49,287 nt of DNA, taken from positions 1-49,287 of the forward strand of contig NZ_MUGT01000059.1 in assembly GCF_002217205.1 (NCBI RefSeq). Direction: 5' to 3'. Position numbers and translations under genes: made by a program. Positions 1-8,438 of this stretch are shown one piece after another (position 1 is the first letter of the stretch; every line of letters begins with the position of its first letter). The notes under the pieces were generated by a model, which was not told the DNA's origin, made no database searches, and saw nothing but the letters and a program-made list of their open reading frames with translations. The DNA comes from Flavobacterium branchiophilum NBRC 15030 = ATCC 35035 (GTDB lineage: Bacteria > Bacteroidota > Bacteroidia > Flavobacteriales > Flavobacteriaceae).

Positions 1-2
1 TG

Positions 3-188
3 GGGAAAGTAGAAGGAAAGATAGAAGGAAAGATAGAAGGGAAAGTAGAAGGGAAAATAGAAAGAGATATTGAAATCATCCTTAATGGTTACAACAATCG
101 GTTTTCTATTACTCAATTGGCTCAATTAACCAATCTGTCTGAACAAGAGGTGCTTATGATTTTGAGAGATAACGGAATTGAGGTTTAA
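3..188 (+). CDS. C-terminal fragment of an Rpn/PD-(D/E)XK transposase-like protein (5' end outside window)
   Basis: The open frame runs in from the window edge and ends at a TAA, giving the last 61 residues of a protein. The fragment starts with a charged repeat of the form G-K-(V/I)-E repeated about five times. A short helix-turn-helix-like tail follows (FSITQLAQLTNLSEQEVLMI). This architecture, an EGK-rich linker followed by a small 'TGLS-x-EEI'-like tail, is what I know from the C-termini of Bacteroidota Rpn-family recombination-promoting nucleases / putative transposases. The catalytic domain would lie upstream and is not visible, so the assignment rests on the tail alone. It could instead be another protein with a low-complexity linker. 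Confidence 0.55.
   Translation, partial: GKVEGKIEGKIEGKVEGKIERDIEIILNGYNNRFSITQLAQLTNLSEQEVLMILRDNGIEV
6..65 (+). repeat. 12-bp tandem repeat (about 5 units) inside a coding region
   Basis: Five consecutive 12-bp units of the type AA(A/G)(G/A)TAGAAGG(A/G) begin at positions 6, 18, 30, 42 and 54. Each unit encodes four residues (K-(V/I)-E-G), so gain or loss of a unit keeps the frame. The last unit is degenerate. More units may lie outside the window. Confidence 0.85.
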
Positions 189-271
189 AAGCAATTTACC
201 CCGTCAATATCCTATGCCATAGGTTTTTTGTTAAATCCTAGCTCATCGTAACACCTCCAAAAGTGGCAATC

Positions 272-364
272 TAGCCCCGACTGGAGTGGAAATCCTTTTT
301 GTTTTTTCGTTAAAAACAAAAAGATTGTAGCGAAAGGCGGGAACTGCCCCTGCGTGGAAATGCC
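272..364. repeat. 93-bp palindromic dispersed repeat, left copy
   Basis: This intergenic sequence is an inverted copy of 49003..49095, with 89 of 93 bases identical and no gaps. It contains a hairpin core: a CTTTTTGTTTTTT arm at about 295-308 faces an AAAAACAAAAAG arm at about 312-323. Conserved GC-containing flanks are AGCCCCGACTGGAGTGGAAA on the left and AGCGAAAGGCGGGAACTGCC on the right. A short extra palindrome, TGCC-N6-GGCA, sits at 361-374. It lies downstream of the minus-strand glycosyltransferase and the plus-strand fragment, so it might also end transcription. I recall similar elements as abundant intergenic repeats in Flavobacteriaceae, but that is memory and not tested here. Confidence 0.85.
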
Positions 365-413
365 AAAAGTGGCAGTTCCTCATCTTGAAATGTCTTTGGG
401 GTTTAATTTGAAT

Positions 414-1448
414 TTATCGTAATATTTGTTGTATTTTATTAATTATTTCATCGACTTTGATGGTTTGCATGACGTTTTCGTATCCTGCTACTTTTTTGTT
501 TCCATAAATAGAGGTGGGCAAGAGTGGGTACTGATTTCTGTTGGGCACAAGGGCATAGTCTATGGGCTGGTTGAAGGGCAAAAAACCTGCATAAGGGTGG
601 GTTGCTCCCCATAGGGTGAGTACTTTTTTGCCTAGCATGGCGGCTATATGGGCGTTGCCGCTATCCATAGAAAGCATGAGGTCTAACTGGCTGATTAAGG
701 CCATTTCTGTTGCTAGGTCGAAGCATCCTGCCATGTTGTAAACATTTGGATGAGTTGCTGCGAGGGTTGTCAAGAGTTGTTTTTCTTTTTGTCCTCCGCC
801 AAACAAAAATACTTCATAATCAGGATTTTTTGCTAGTTTTTGTATTAGTTTTTGCATCAAATCAAAGGGGTAAACTTTGGATTGATATTGTGCAAAAGGG
901 GCAATTCCTAGGTGCTTTTTGTTGGGTTTTATCAGGTTTTGTATGGCTTTGTTGGGCTGAAAATTTGGAAATATTGGGCTGGCATTTTTGATTTGAAAGC
1001 CTAATTGTTCTAAAACTTCAATTTGTCTGTCGAAAACGGTTGTTAGCGGTTTGAAAATTTTGTTTTTGGTTCTGGTAAGGGCTTTTTTGTCATTTCGGGC
1101 TTTGTTGATTTGGGCGGTTTGAATGCCAGAAAAGGCCATCAATTGGCATACAATTTTTGATCGAAGGACGTTGTGCCAATCGGCAAAAGCATCGGGTTTT
1201 AACTTTTTTAGATCGATAAACAAACGGAGGTTTCCTATAAACCCTTTGTGCCTTTTTTTGTCGTCGAAAGCAAAGAATGTTAGGTTTGGAATGTCGTCGA
1301 AAAAGGGTTTGAAAAAGGGCCTTGAGACCATGGTTATTTTTAAATTGGGATACAAATGGGCAAGTTTTCTGATGTTTGGCACGGTCATAGCAACATCGCC
1401 CATGGCAGATAGCCTGAATATCATAAGGTGCTTTATGGGTTTGCTCAT
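414..1448 (-). CDS. glycosyltransferase family 9 (heptosyltransferase-like)
   Basis: This 344-residue cytoplasmic protein resembles ADP-heptose:LPS heptosyltransferases, which add a sugar to the lipopolysaccharide core or a related surface glycan. The N-terminus MIFRLSAMGDVAMTVPNIRKL has the typical 'R-x-(S/D)-x-(L/M)-G-D-x-x-x-x-x-P' start of the family. The C-terminal half carries the donor-site Rossmann features FLFGGGQKEK and MDSGNAHIAAMLGKKVLTLWGATHP, matching the family's D-S-G-x-x-H-x-A and G-x-T-x-P blocks. Length is usual for the family. It lies 21 bp downstream of the small conserved gene at 1470..1823 and is probably the last gene of an operon with the polyprenyl synthetase. The exact sugar and acceptor cannot be told from sequence. 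Confidence 0.9.
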   Translation of the reverse strand: MSKPIKHLMIFRLSAMGDVAMTVPNIRKLAHLYPNLKITMVSRPFFKPFFDDIPNLTFFAFDDKKRHKGFIGNLRLFIDLKKLKPDAFADWHNVLRSKIVCQLMAFSGIQTAQINKARNDKKALTRTKNKIFKPLTTVFDRQIEVLEQLGFQIKNASPIFPNFQPNKAIQNLIKPNKKHLGIAPFAQYQSKVYPFDLMQKLIQKLAKNPDYEVFLFGGGQKEKQLLTTLAATHPNVYNMAGCFDLATEMALISQLDLMLSMDSGNAHIAAMLGKKVLTLWGATHPYAGFLPFNQPIDYALVPNRNQYPLLPTSIYGNKKVAGYENVMQTIKVDEIINKIQQILR

Positions 1449-1469
1449 GTTTTTTTTTGGAATTTAATA

Positions 1470-1823
1470 TTAATAATGGGCTTTGTACCATACTTTCATC
1501 CACTCTCGTTTGAGTATTAAAAAGCATACTTGATTGGCCAGGACAACTAAATCTGATCCGTCTAATGCTTTGATTTGATTTTCTGGAACGTCGATGATGT
1601 AGAGTAAATTGAGGTATGAGCCAAATTTGTGGGCTATGAGTTGGTATATTTTTTCGTGCAAAACTTGTTGTAAGTCTTCGGGGGCTATATCTGGTTTGCA
1701 ATCTAATGCTTCGTTGGCCAAATTAAAATCTTTGGTAATTTGTACTACAAGTTTTGAATACAAGTTCTGATTTGTAGCTGTTTCCCATAAGGCTTTAGGG
1801 TGTTGTGGCGTTTCAAAAGTCAT
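1470..1823 (-). CDS. conserved hypothetical protein, 117 aa
   Basis: This is a soluble, mostly alpha-helical protein without signal peptide or membrane segment. I do not recognise a named domain. Aromatic residues cluster at the C-terminus (REWMKVWYKAHY). Its ATG overlaps the stop codon of the polyprenyl synthetase by one base (TAATG), which indicates translational coupling and supports its being real. The GT9 gene follows 21 bp downstream. I recall small proteins of this type next to polyprenyl synthetases in flavobacteria, but no function can be assigned. Confidence 0.75.
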   Translation of the reverse strand: MTFETPQHPKALWETATNQNLYSKLVVQITKDFNLANEALDCKPDIAPEDLQQVLHEKIYQLIAHKFGSYLNLLYIIDVPENQIKALDGSDLVVLANQVCFLILKREWMKVWYKAHY

Positions 1824-2797
1824 TATACGGTGCGTTTCATTAAATTTTGTCCAAATACATGTAGTATCTGTTTTTTTTCTGGCTCTATATCCAATGGATG
1901 TAATACATCAAAAGCTTTTTGAGTGTATAATGCTAAGGCCTTTTGAGTGTTTTCAGCGGCTTTTGTGTCTGTAAAAATTTGTTTTACAAGTGCAATTTTT
2001 TGGGTATTGTCCTCTAAATTTTGTTGGTATAAATCTAGCAGTTGCTGTTTTTGTGTTTGGTCGGCATTTTGGAGTGCCGTCAAATATAAATATGTTTTTT
2101 TGTTTTCAATAATATCGCCACCTACTTGTTTGCCAAAAGTTTTAGGATCGCCAAAAGCGTCTAAAAAATCGTCTTGAAGCTGAAATGCAATACCTAAATT
2201 TAGTCCAAAATCATAAATTAGTTGTGCATTTTCTAATGAAGTTTGAGCAATGATGGCACCCATTTTTAGGGCTGCGGCTACTAAAACGGCTGTTTTATAT
2301 TCAATCATTTTGAGGTATTCGTTTATGGTAACACCAACTTTGGTTTCAAAATCTACGTCCCATTGTTGTCCTTCGCAAACTTCGAGTGCGGTTTTTGAAA
2401 ATAATTTTGCCAAATCTCTAAAAACGGGTGGTTCGTATTGCTCAAAATATTGGTAAGCCAATATCAACATGGCATCGCCCGAGAGGATACCTGTGTTGAT
2501 GTTCCATTTTTCATGTACGGTTTGATGCCCTCTTCTAAGTGGGGCATCGTCCATAATATCGTCGTGAATTAATGAAAAATTATGAAAAGTTTCTACTGCC
2601 ATTGCAGCAGGAAGGGCTTGTTTGTAATTGGCATTAAAGATTTCTGCCGACATTAAGGTTAATACAGGTCGCATTCTTTTGCCACCAAGCGATAAGATAT
2701 AGTCAATAGGGTTGTATAAATTTTGTGGTTCTTTGAGGTACGATTGTTTTTGTAAGTACGCTACAAATAGACTTTGATATTCTGAAATGGTGTGCAT
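1823..2797 (-). CDS. polyprenyl (trans-isoprenyl diphosphate) synthetase
   Basis: This 324-residue enzyme condenses isopentenyl diphosphate with allylic diphosphates to make isoprenoid chains. Both aspartate-rich motifs are intact: the first is HDDIMDD at about residues 77-83 and the second is QLQDDFLDAFG at about 207-217. The family GGKRMRP block is at about 34-40. A Phe stands at the fifth position before the first DDxxD, which in this family usually favours short products (C15-C20). That product length is an inference. The gene leads a tight minus-strand set with the 117-aa protein and GT9. The start MHTISEYQSLF is the only plausible one. Confidence 0.92.
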   Translation of the reverse strand: MHTISEYQSLFVAYLQKQSYLKEPQNLYNPIDYILSLGGKRMRPVLTLMSAEIFNANYKQALPAAMAVETFHNFSLIHDDIMDDAPLRRGHQTVHEKWNINTGILSGDAMLILAYQYFEQYEPPVFRDLAKLFSKTALEVCEGQQWDVDFETKVGVTINEYLKMIEYKTAVLVAAALKMGAIIAQTSLENAQLIYDFGLNLGIAFQLQDDFLDAFGDPKTFGKQVGGDIIENKKTYLYLTALQNADQTQKQQLLDLYQQNLEDNTQKIALVKQIFTDTKAAENTQKALALYTQKAFDVLHPLDIEPEKKQILHVFGQNLMKRTV

Positions 2798-2877
2798 GTT
2801 TTGTTTTTTGGCAAATTTATAATTTTATTTAATGATTATTTTAAACAAATAACCAAAAATAACCTTTTTTTTAATCA

Positions 2878-3981
2878 TTATTTGACTTCTTTTACTAAGT
2901 ATATAAATGCAGGAAAATGATCGCTAAAACCTACTTCGTTCAAAGAGTGTCTTAATGGATAACCTTTGTAGGCACCCGTAGTTTGTACCATAAAGGATTT
3001 GTTGTATATGCCAGACTTCCAATACATAAAAGTCGAAAAATCCTTTTGTAATAAAGTTTCAGAAACCATGATTTGATCAAATATATCTCCAGCATCTCTA
3101 TAAAATAGGGTGGCATTACCGTCTTTTGCCATTTGTTCAAAGGGGTTGTAAACACCAAATTTGGCAACATCATTTCGAGACAATTTGGCTCCAATTCCTT
3201 TCTTGACAGAGTTGTTGTAAGGGCCGTCATTTAAGTCACCCATTGAAATAATTTTGGCATTTGGATTTATTTTATAAATAGAGTCCATAATTTTTCGGTT
3301 CAATCGGCCCGCTTCTTCTCTAAAAGGGCTGCTCTTTTTTTCGCCACCCGACCTTGAAGGCCAGTGGTTTACTAATACATGTACCTCTTCGCCATCTAAA
3401 AAACCGGTAACCAACAAAATATCACGAGTATAAATCCTGTGATTATTCACATAATCGGTTTTGTCATTTTCCATTTTGTCTTCATCTGTTTCTTTTTCTT
3501 TGGAATCTTTAGCTTGATGTTTATAAATGAGCAAAGGAATATTTGAAGTACTAGTGGGTTGAAAATATTTTTTTTGATACAACAATGCCACATCAATGCC
3601 ACGATGGTCTGGCGAATCAAAATGAACAATGCCATAATTGTATTTGGCTAATTGAGGTTCTTTTATCAAATCTTCTAGCACACCCCGATTTTCAATTTCA
3701 GATCCTCCAATAAGCGTAGGGGCATTTGGGTTATCAGGAGTGCCAATGCCTGAAAGTACACGGGACAAATTTTTTAGTTTTTGATGGTATTTTTCAGATG
3801 TCCAGTTTTGGACTCCATTTGGAAGCCATTCTTCGTCGTTGTTTGGATTGTTGATGGTGTCAAATAAATTTTCAAAATTATAAAAAGCAACGGTGTGTAT
3901 GGCCACTTTTTTAGCTTGAGATTGTACCGCTGCAATTGAGAATAACACAAAAATGAAGGCAATAATTTTTCTAATTTTCAT
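2878..3981 (-). CDS. secreted endonuclease/exonuclease/phosphatase family protein
   Basis: This is a DNase I-like phosphodiesterase of the EEP fold with an N-terminal signal peptide (MKIRKIIAFIFVLFSIAAVQSQ). I chose the start at 3981; an upstream in-frame ATG would put 11 extra residues before a clean signal peptide. Catalytic blocks in order are FYNFENLFD, GGSEIENRGVLEDL, DHRGIDVALLY, VNHWPSRSGGE, SMGDLNDGPYN and the terminal GFSDHFPAF. Together these give the usual Asn, Glu, Asp/His, Asp-Asn and His metal and catalytic residues. It is transcribed away from the TonB receptor and DUF5689 gene. Such proteins often accompany these partners in flavobacteria, suggesting extracellular nucleic acid or phosphoester breakdown. 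The substrate is not proven. Confidence 0.88.
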   Translation of the reverse strand: MKIRKIIAFIFVLFSIAAVQSQAKKVAIHTVAFYNFENLFDTINNPNNDEEWLPNGVQNWTSEKYHQKLKNLSRVLSGIGTPDNPNAPTLIGGSEIENRGVLEDLIKEPQLAKYNYGIVHFDSPDHRGIDVALLYQKKYFQPTSTSNIPLLIYKHQAKDSKEKETDEDKMENDKTDYVNNHRIYTRDILLVTGFLDGEEVHVLVNHWPSRSGGEKKSSPFREEAGRLNRKIMDSIYKINPNAKIISMGDLNDGPYNNSVKKGIGAKLSRNDVAKFGVYNPFEQMAKDGNATLFYRDAGDIFDQIMVSETLLQKDFSTFMYWKSGIYNKSFMVQTTGAYKGYPLRHSLNEVGFSDHFPAFIYLVKEVK

Positions 3982-4053
3982 ATTTAATAGCATTTTAATT
4001 AAAAAGTTTAACATAAACTTGGCAACAAAAGTAATTAATATTAATATAAAATG

Positions 4054-4061
4054 TACTTTTG
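4054..4061 (+). promoter_or_regulatory. -7 promoter box of the TonB receptor gene
   Basis: TACTTTTG matches the Bacteroidetes -7 consensus TAnnTTTG and lies 56 bp upstream of the receptor ATG. No convincing -33 TTTG is seen at the proper spacing, so the call rests on the -7 box and position. Confidence 0.6.
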
Positions 4062-4117
4062 CACTATTAAGAAATAATAATTCCTTGTTATAAGGATGAT
4101 TTAATTAGATGTAATTT

Positions 4118-5752
4118 ATGAAAAAACTTGTTATTAGTACTTTATTAGTTATGCAAGTATTTTGGGTGTTTGGACAAACTGCTTCCAAAATTACAGGAAG
4201 AGTTTTAGATTCCAAAACCAAAAATGCCATTCAAAACGTAGAAGTTAGTCTTCAAAACACCCATTTGACGGAACTAACAAACCCAAATGGTGAATTTGAA
4301 CTTTCAAATGTAGCCTTTGGAATACAAATTATAAAAATTAGTAGCCAAGGTTATGTAGAACAACAAATTCAAATAACGGTTGAGAATGGCAAAACAACCT
4401 CTGTTGGCGACGTTTTTTTGAAAGAAGACGTAACAACTGAACAACAAAACAGTTTGATAACCATTACAGAAGGTGCTTTGAACGACGAAGTGAATGGATC
4501 CGAAAGTACGGCAAGTTTATTGCAATCTAGTAGAGATGCCTTTTTGCAAGTAGCCGCTTTTAATTTAGGTCAGGCCCGATTTAGTGTAAGAGGAATTGAC
4601 AATGAATATTCTAGCGTAATGATTAACGGTATTTTGATGAATAAAATGGCCGATGGTCGCCCACAGTATGGTGATTGGGGAGGCTTAAATGATGTTACTA
4701 GAAATCAAGAGTTTACAAATGGTTCTGCTCCTTCTGATTATATTTTTGGAGGTATTGCTGGAACTCAAGAAATCAATACAAGAGCGTCGTTGTATAGAAA
4801 AGGTAGCCGTATTTCGTTTTTAAATACCAATACCAATTATAGTTTTAGAGCCATGGCTACTACTTCGTCTGGAATGCAAACAGATGGTTGGGCATATACG
4901 CTTTCGGCTGGAAGACGATGGGCTGAAAACGGCTATTTTGATGGTACTAATTACAGCGCCAATTCGCTTTTTGCCAGTGTCGAAAAGAGAATCAACAACA
5001 AACATAGCTTGAACTTTACCTCTATCCTTGCTCAAAACAAACGAGGTAAAAATTCGCCAAATACACAAGAAACTTTAGACTTGATGGGCGATAAATACAA
5101 TTCATATTGGGGATTTCAAGAAGGAGAAAAAAGAAATTCTCGTTATAAAAAATCTGAAGAACCCATGGTAATGCTCACACATTATTGGACTGTGAATGAC
5201 AAAACCAGAATCAACACCTCTCTAGCTTTTCAAACGGGTCAAATAGGCAATAGCCGATTGGATTATACCAAAGTAGATAATCCAGACCCTACTTATTATA
5301 GAAAACTACCAAGTTATTATACCAATTATTTTAATAACGATGTATTTGTGGGTAACACCCCATTTTATGTGAATGCGGCAGCAGTAACACGAGCTAATTT
5401 TTTAGCCAATCCGCAGTTAGATTGGAAAAATATCTACAAAATTAATCAAGAAAATTTAGCTAACGGCAGCAGAATTGTGCTTTATGAAGACCGTAATGAC
5501 GAAAATATTGTAACTTTTAATACTAATTTAGCTTCGCAACTAACAGATCATATATTTGTAAATGCTGGTTTGAATTATCAAAATTCGATTACCAAAAATT
5601 TTAAGAAAATGGTCGATTTATTAGGAGGTAATTATTTTACAGATGTAGCTACTTTTGGGTTATATGGCGATCAAAACCAATCGGATTTGAACAATCCAAA
5701 TAGAATTATTGGCAAAAATGACCAATACGGCTATAATTATGGTAACCTCTAA
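4118..5752 (+). pseudogene. TonB-dependent receptor, N-terminal part (gene split by a MITE-like insertion)
   Basis: This is the first 541 native residues of an outer-membrane TonB-dependent receptor, ending in three residues and a stop supplied by the inserted element (…NYG-N-L-stop). A signal peptide (MKKLVISTLLVMQVFWVFGQ) comes first. A carboxypeptidase-regulatory-like beta-sandwich follows at about 23-105 (KITGRVLDSKTKNAIQNVEV), then a plug domain at about 120-235 (FSVRGIDNEYSSVMINGILM) and the first strands of the barrel. The rest of the barrel continues in frame after the element, at 5854. Without the insertion the gene would encode 922 residues. The truncated product lacks much of its barrel and is probably non-functional. 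It is divergent from the EEP nuclease and upstream of DUF5689. Confidence 0.92.
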
Positions 5753-5849
5753 AAACTCAATATTTTGATTTTTTAAAAAACATAAAATATTGAATATAAA
5801 CAAAATAAGGTTTTTAATTTTTCTGCAAATCGAGTTTTTAGAGGTGTCC
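5741..5849. mobile_element. 109-bp MITE-like element with terminal inverted repeats and TTAT target duplication
   Basis: The ends are 18-bp inverted repeats matching at 16 of 18 positions: GGTAACCTCTAAAAACTC at 5741-5758 and GAGTTTTTAGAGGTGTCC at 5832-5849. The tetranucleotide TTAT flanks the element directly on both sides (5737-5740 and 5850-5853), as expected for a 4-bp target-site duplication. The interior is almost pure A/T, codes for nothing, and holds a second inverted repeat (AATATTTT … AAAATATT at about 5759-5791). Removing 113 bp (element plus one TTAT) fuses the two receptor halves in frame. The parent transposase family is not identifiable from the window; GG ends and a 4-bp duplication are compatible with an IS5-like source. 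Confidence 0.93.
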
Positions 5850-5853
5850 TTAT

Positions 5854-6999
5854 AATATTGAAGCTTCAAGATTTGACTTTTTTACTCAATTCAAATTTGT
5901 ATTTAAAAAAATAGATTTTTATTTGGCACAATCTTTTTCCAAATCAGCTTACCAGCGAGAAGGTTTATACAAAAACGGTTATTATCCTGATAATTCCTTT
6001 GGCAAAAGCGAGACAATTGATTTTGAAAATTTTGGTTTCAAAGGTGGTTTTACTTATAAAATTTCGGGGAAACATTATGTTGATTTTAACGGTATTTATA
6101 TGTCAAAAGCTCCAAATACTAAAGATGTTTTTGCCAATGCCCGTGTTAATAATTTTATTACAGAAAATATTGATAATGAAAAAATTAATGGAGGCGATTT
6201 GAGTTATATCATCAAAACACCAAAATTCAAATCCAGAATTTCGGCTTATTATATCGAAACTAAAAACAGTACCGACATCAATTTTTATTATGCAGACGGT
6301 GTCAGTGTAGGCACAAGCAGCGGTGCTTTTGTTTCGGAAATTGTTACTGGAATCAACAAACGCAACAAAGGACTCGAAGTGGGATTGGAATACCAACTTT
6401 CTGCAACGGTAAAGTTTACAGGAGTTGCGGCTTTGGGTAATTATACCATAACAAACAATCCAGACGTTAAATTGTCTAATGATTTGGCTGCCAATGTGGT
6501 GTCTTACGGAGCTGCCAATTTAGCGGGTTATAAATTATCTGGTTCGCCTCAACAGGCTTTCTCTTTTGGTGCAGAATACAGAGATCCCAAATTTTGGTGG
6601 ATTGGTACTAATATCAATTATTTAGCAGAAAGTTATGTGGATGTTTCCACCATCAAAAGAACCAACAGCTACTTTACTTCGCCAGACAATGCTGGCATCA
6701 CCATCGATCAAGCTAAAGCCGACAATTATTTAAAACAAGAAAAACTAAATCCATTTTATTTGCTCAATGTTGTAGGTGGAAAATCTTGGAGAATACAAGG
6801 CAAAACGTTTGGTTTATTTGCCAATATTAATAATCTTTTGAATGTGGCTTATAAAACGGGTGGTTTTGAACAATCCAGAAATGCAACTTACAAACAAGAT
6901 GACCAAGACCATTATAGTGGCGGTAATTTAGTTTTTGGTCCAAAATACTTTAATGGTTACGGACGTACTTATATGATTAATATTTATTTGAATTTTTAA
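5854..6999 (+). pseudogene. TonB-dependent receptor, C-terminal barrel part (downstream of the insertion)
   Basis: This is the remaining barrel of the split receptor. Reading from 5854 in the frame of the upstream half gives NIEASRFDFFTQFKF … FYLAQSFSKSAYQREGLY, typical TonB-receptor barrel sequence with no stop until 6999. The protein ends in an aromatic residue (MINIYLNF), the usual C-terminal signature for outer-membrane barrel assembly. No ATG lies at the front and the fragment has no signal peptide, so it is unlikely to be made as a separate functional product. The DUF5689 lipoprotein gene starts only 10 bp after the stop, so polar effects of the insertion are possible. Confidence 0.92.
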
Positions 7000-7009
7000 A
7001 TATATACAA

Positions 7010-8383
7010 ATGAAAAAATTTGCAATACTATCGACAAGTTTATTACTTACATTGCTTTCTAGTTGTGTAAACGATACTTTTGAAACTCCCACTCCCTCTT
7101 GTGTAAGCCCTAATTTGGCCAAAACTAAAGAAGTTTCTAATATTTATGCCATTGCTCCAAACCCTACGGGAACACCAGCCAATTCTCCTATTTATACCGC
7201 AGACGACATCATAGAAGGTTATGTGATTTCTAGCGATGAAGGCGGAAATTTTTATAAAAGCATGTATGTTCAGCCAACAGACGGCAGCAAAGGTTTTAAT
7301 ATTTCTATTGATGAAGGCAATGTTTATACAAAAGACATGCAACCAGGCAAAAAAATATTCGTAAAAATGAAAGGTCTTGCTTATGCAAATCCAACCAATT
7401 ATGCTCGAGGCCTCATTATTGGTGCTCCGCCAACAGAGCAATATGCCGTGGACAGATTGTCTAGTTTAACATACAAAAACAATATTATCCCTTCTTGCGA
7501 TATTATTAGCGAAGATGCTATAGTAAAGCACATTACACTAGCACAAGCCAAAGCGAATGACACCTATTTAAATACACTTGTAGAGTTTGACAACGTACAA
7601 TTTGAATCGGAAAACATCACTTACGATCCCGTTCGTACAGACGATTTTGATTCGAGCATCAACATTACCGATGGTGCTACTACGCTAACCATTAGAACCA
7701 GCCGATATGCTAATTTTGCGGGTAATATTGTACCATCTGGAAGAGGAAAAATAAGAGGTGTACTAACCAAATACGGCACAGGGTCTAACCCATTTCAATT
7801 GGTATTAAGAACGGAACGAGATGTTAAATTAACTGGGCCAAGAGCCGATTTTTCGCCAGCATTGGTTGGTAACAACATCCAATATTTAGGAACTATTTCA
7901 GAAAATTTTGAAAGTTATCCTACTTCAACGGCAGGTTATAATTTTCCAAAATACATCAACGATGCTTTTGTAGGCAGTAGATATTGGGACGTAAAATCTT
8001 TTTCAAATAATAAATATATTCAAATGACTTCTTTTGGGGCAGGGCCAAATAAAGCCTATTTTATAGTGCCAGTAGATTTTACAGCCGCCAATAGTATTTC
8101 GTTTAAAACCAAAGATGGTTATAATGTAGGTGCCGTTTTGAAAGTGTATTATGCTACCAATTATACTCCAGGAGGCAATATTGCTCAAGCTACATTGACC
8201 GATATTACTAGTAATTTTACAATTGCCAGTGGCACAACTACAGGATATGCTGTAAACTTTACAAATAGTGGCACGTATGCTTTCCCAACTGCCTTAACAG
8301 GTAATGGTTTTGTAATGTTTGAATACAGTGGTACAACCAGTATTACAACCACCATGCAAATAGATGATATTTTAATTAATTAG
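7010..8383 (+). CDS. DUF5689 domain lipoprotein
   Basis: This 457-residue lipoprotein has a lipobox ending LLSSC (Cys at about 19), so it is expected at the outer membrane. Residues about 40-280 match what I recall as DUF5689, with an OB-like pattern (ADDIIEGYVISSDEGGNFYKSMYVQ … GRGKIRGVLTKYG … FQLVLRTERDVKL). The C-terminal part (about 295-457) looks like a lectin-like 'choice-of-anchor' beta-sandwich (ISENFESYPT … MQIDDILIN). It follows the split TonB receptor by 10 bp and is very likely its operon partner, perhaps playing a SusD-like surface-capture role. The ligand is unknown; the neighbouring secreted EEP nuclease makes nucleic acid or a phosphoester plausible. Confidence 0.85.
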   Translation: MKKFAILSTSLLLTLLSSCVNDTFETPTPSCVSPNLAKTKEVSNIYAIAPNPTGTPANSPIYTADDIIEGYVISSDEGGNFYKSMYVQPTDGSKGFNISIDEGNVYTKDMQPGKKIFVKMKGLAYANPTNYARGLIIGAPPTEQYAVDRLSSLTYKNNIIPSCDIISEDAIVKHITLAQAKANDTYLNTLVEFDNVQFESENITYDPVRTDDFDSSINITDGATTLTIRTSRYANFAGNIVPSGRGKIRGVLTKYGTGSNPFQLVLRTERDVKLTGPRADFSPALVGNNIQYLGTISENFESYPTSTAGYNFPKYINDAFVGSRYWDVKSFSNNKYIQMTSFGAGPNKAYFIVPVDFTAANSISFKTKDGYNVGAVLKVYYATNYTPGGNIAQATLTDITSNFTIASGTTTGYAVNFTNSGTYAFPTALTGNGFVMFEYSGTTSITTTMQIDDILIN

Positions 8384-8403
8384 TTGTATGACAAACAAAA
8401 AAC

Positions 8404-8438
8404 AAAAGGCTGTCCCTTATCAGGGATAGCCTTTTTTT
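8404..8438 (+). terminator. Rho-independent terminator after the DUF5689 gene
   Basis: The stem AAAAGGCTGTCCCT pairs with AGGGATAGCCTTTT around a TATC loop, followed by seven T. It ends the receptor-DUF5689 unit. Confidence 0.92.

Noticed and set aside
6..65. Possible CRISPR or regulatory direct repeats
   Set aside because: Units are contiguous without spacers and encode an in-frame protein repeat.
5923..6999. Second receptor half as an independent gene starting at a TTG codon
   Set aside because: The frame continues upstream to the insertion site without a stop, there is no signal peptide, and the sequence is the middle of a beta-barrel.
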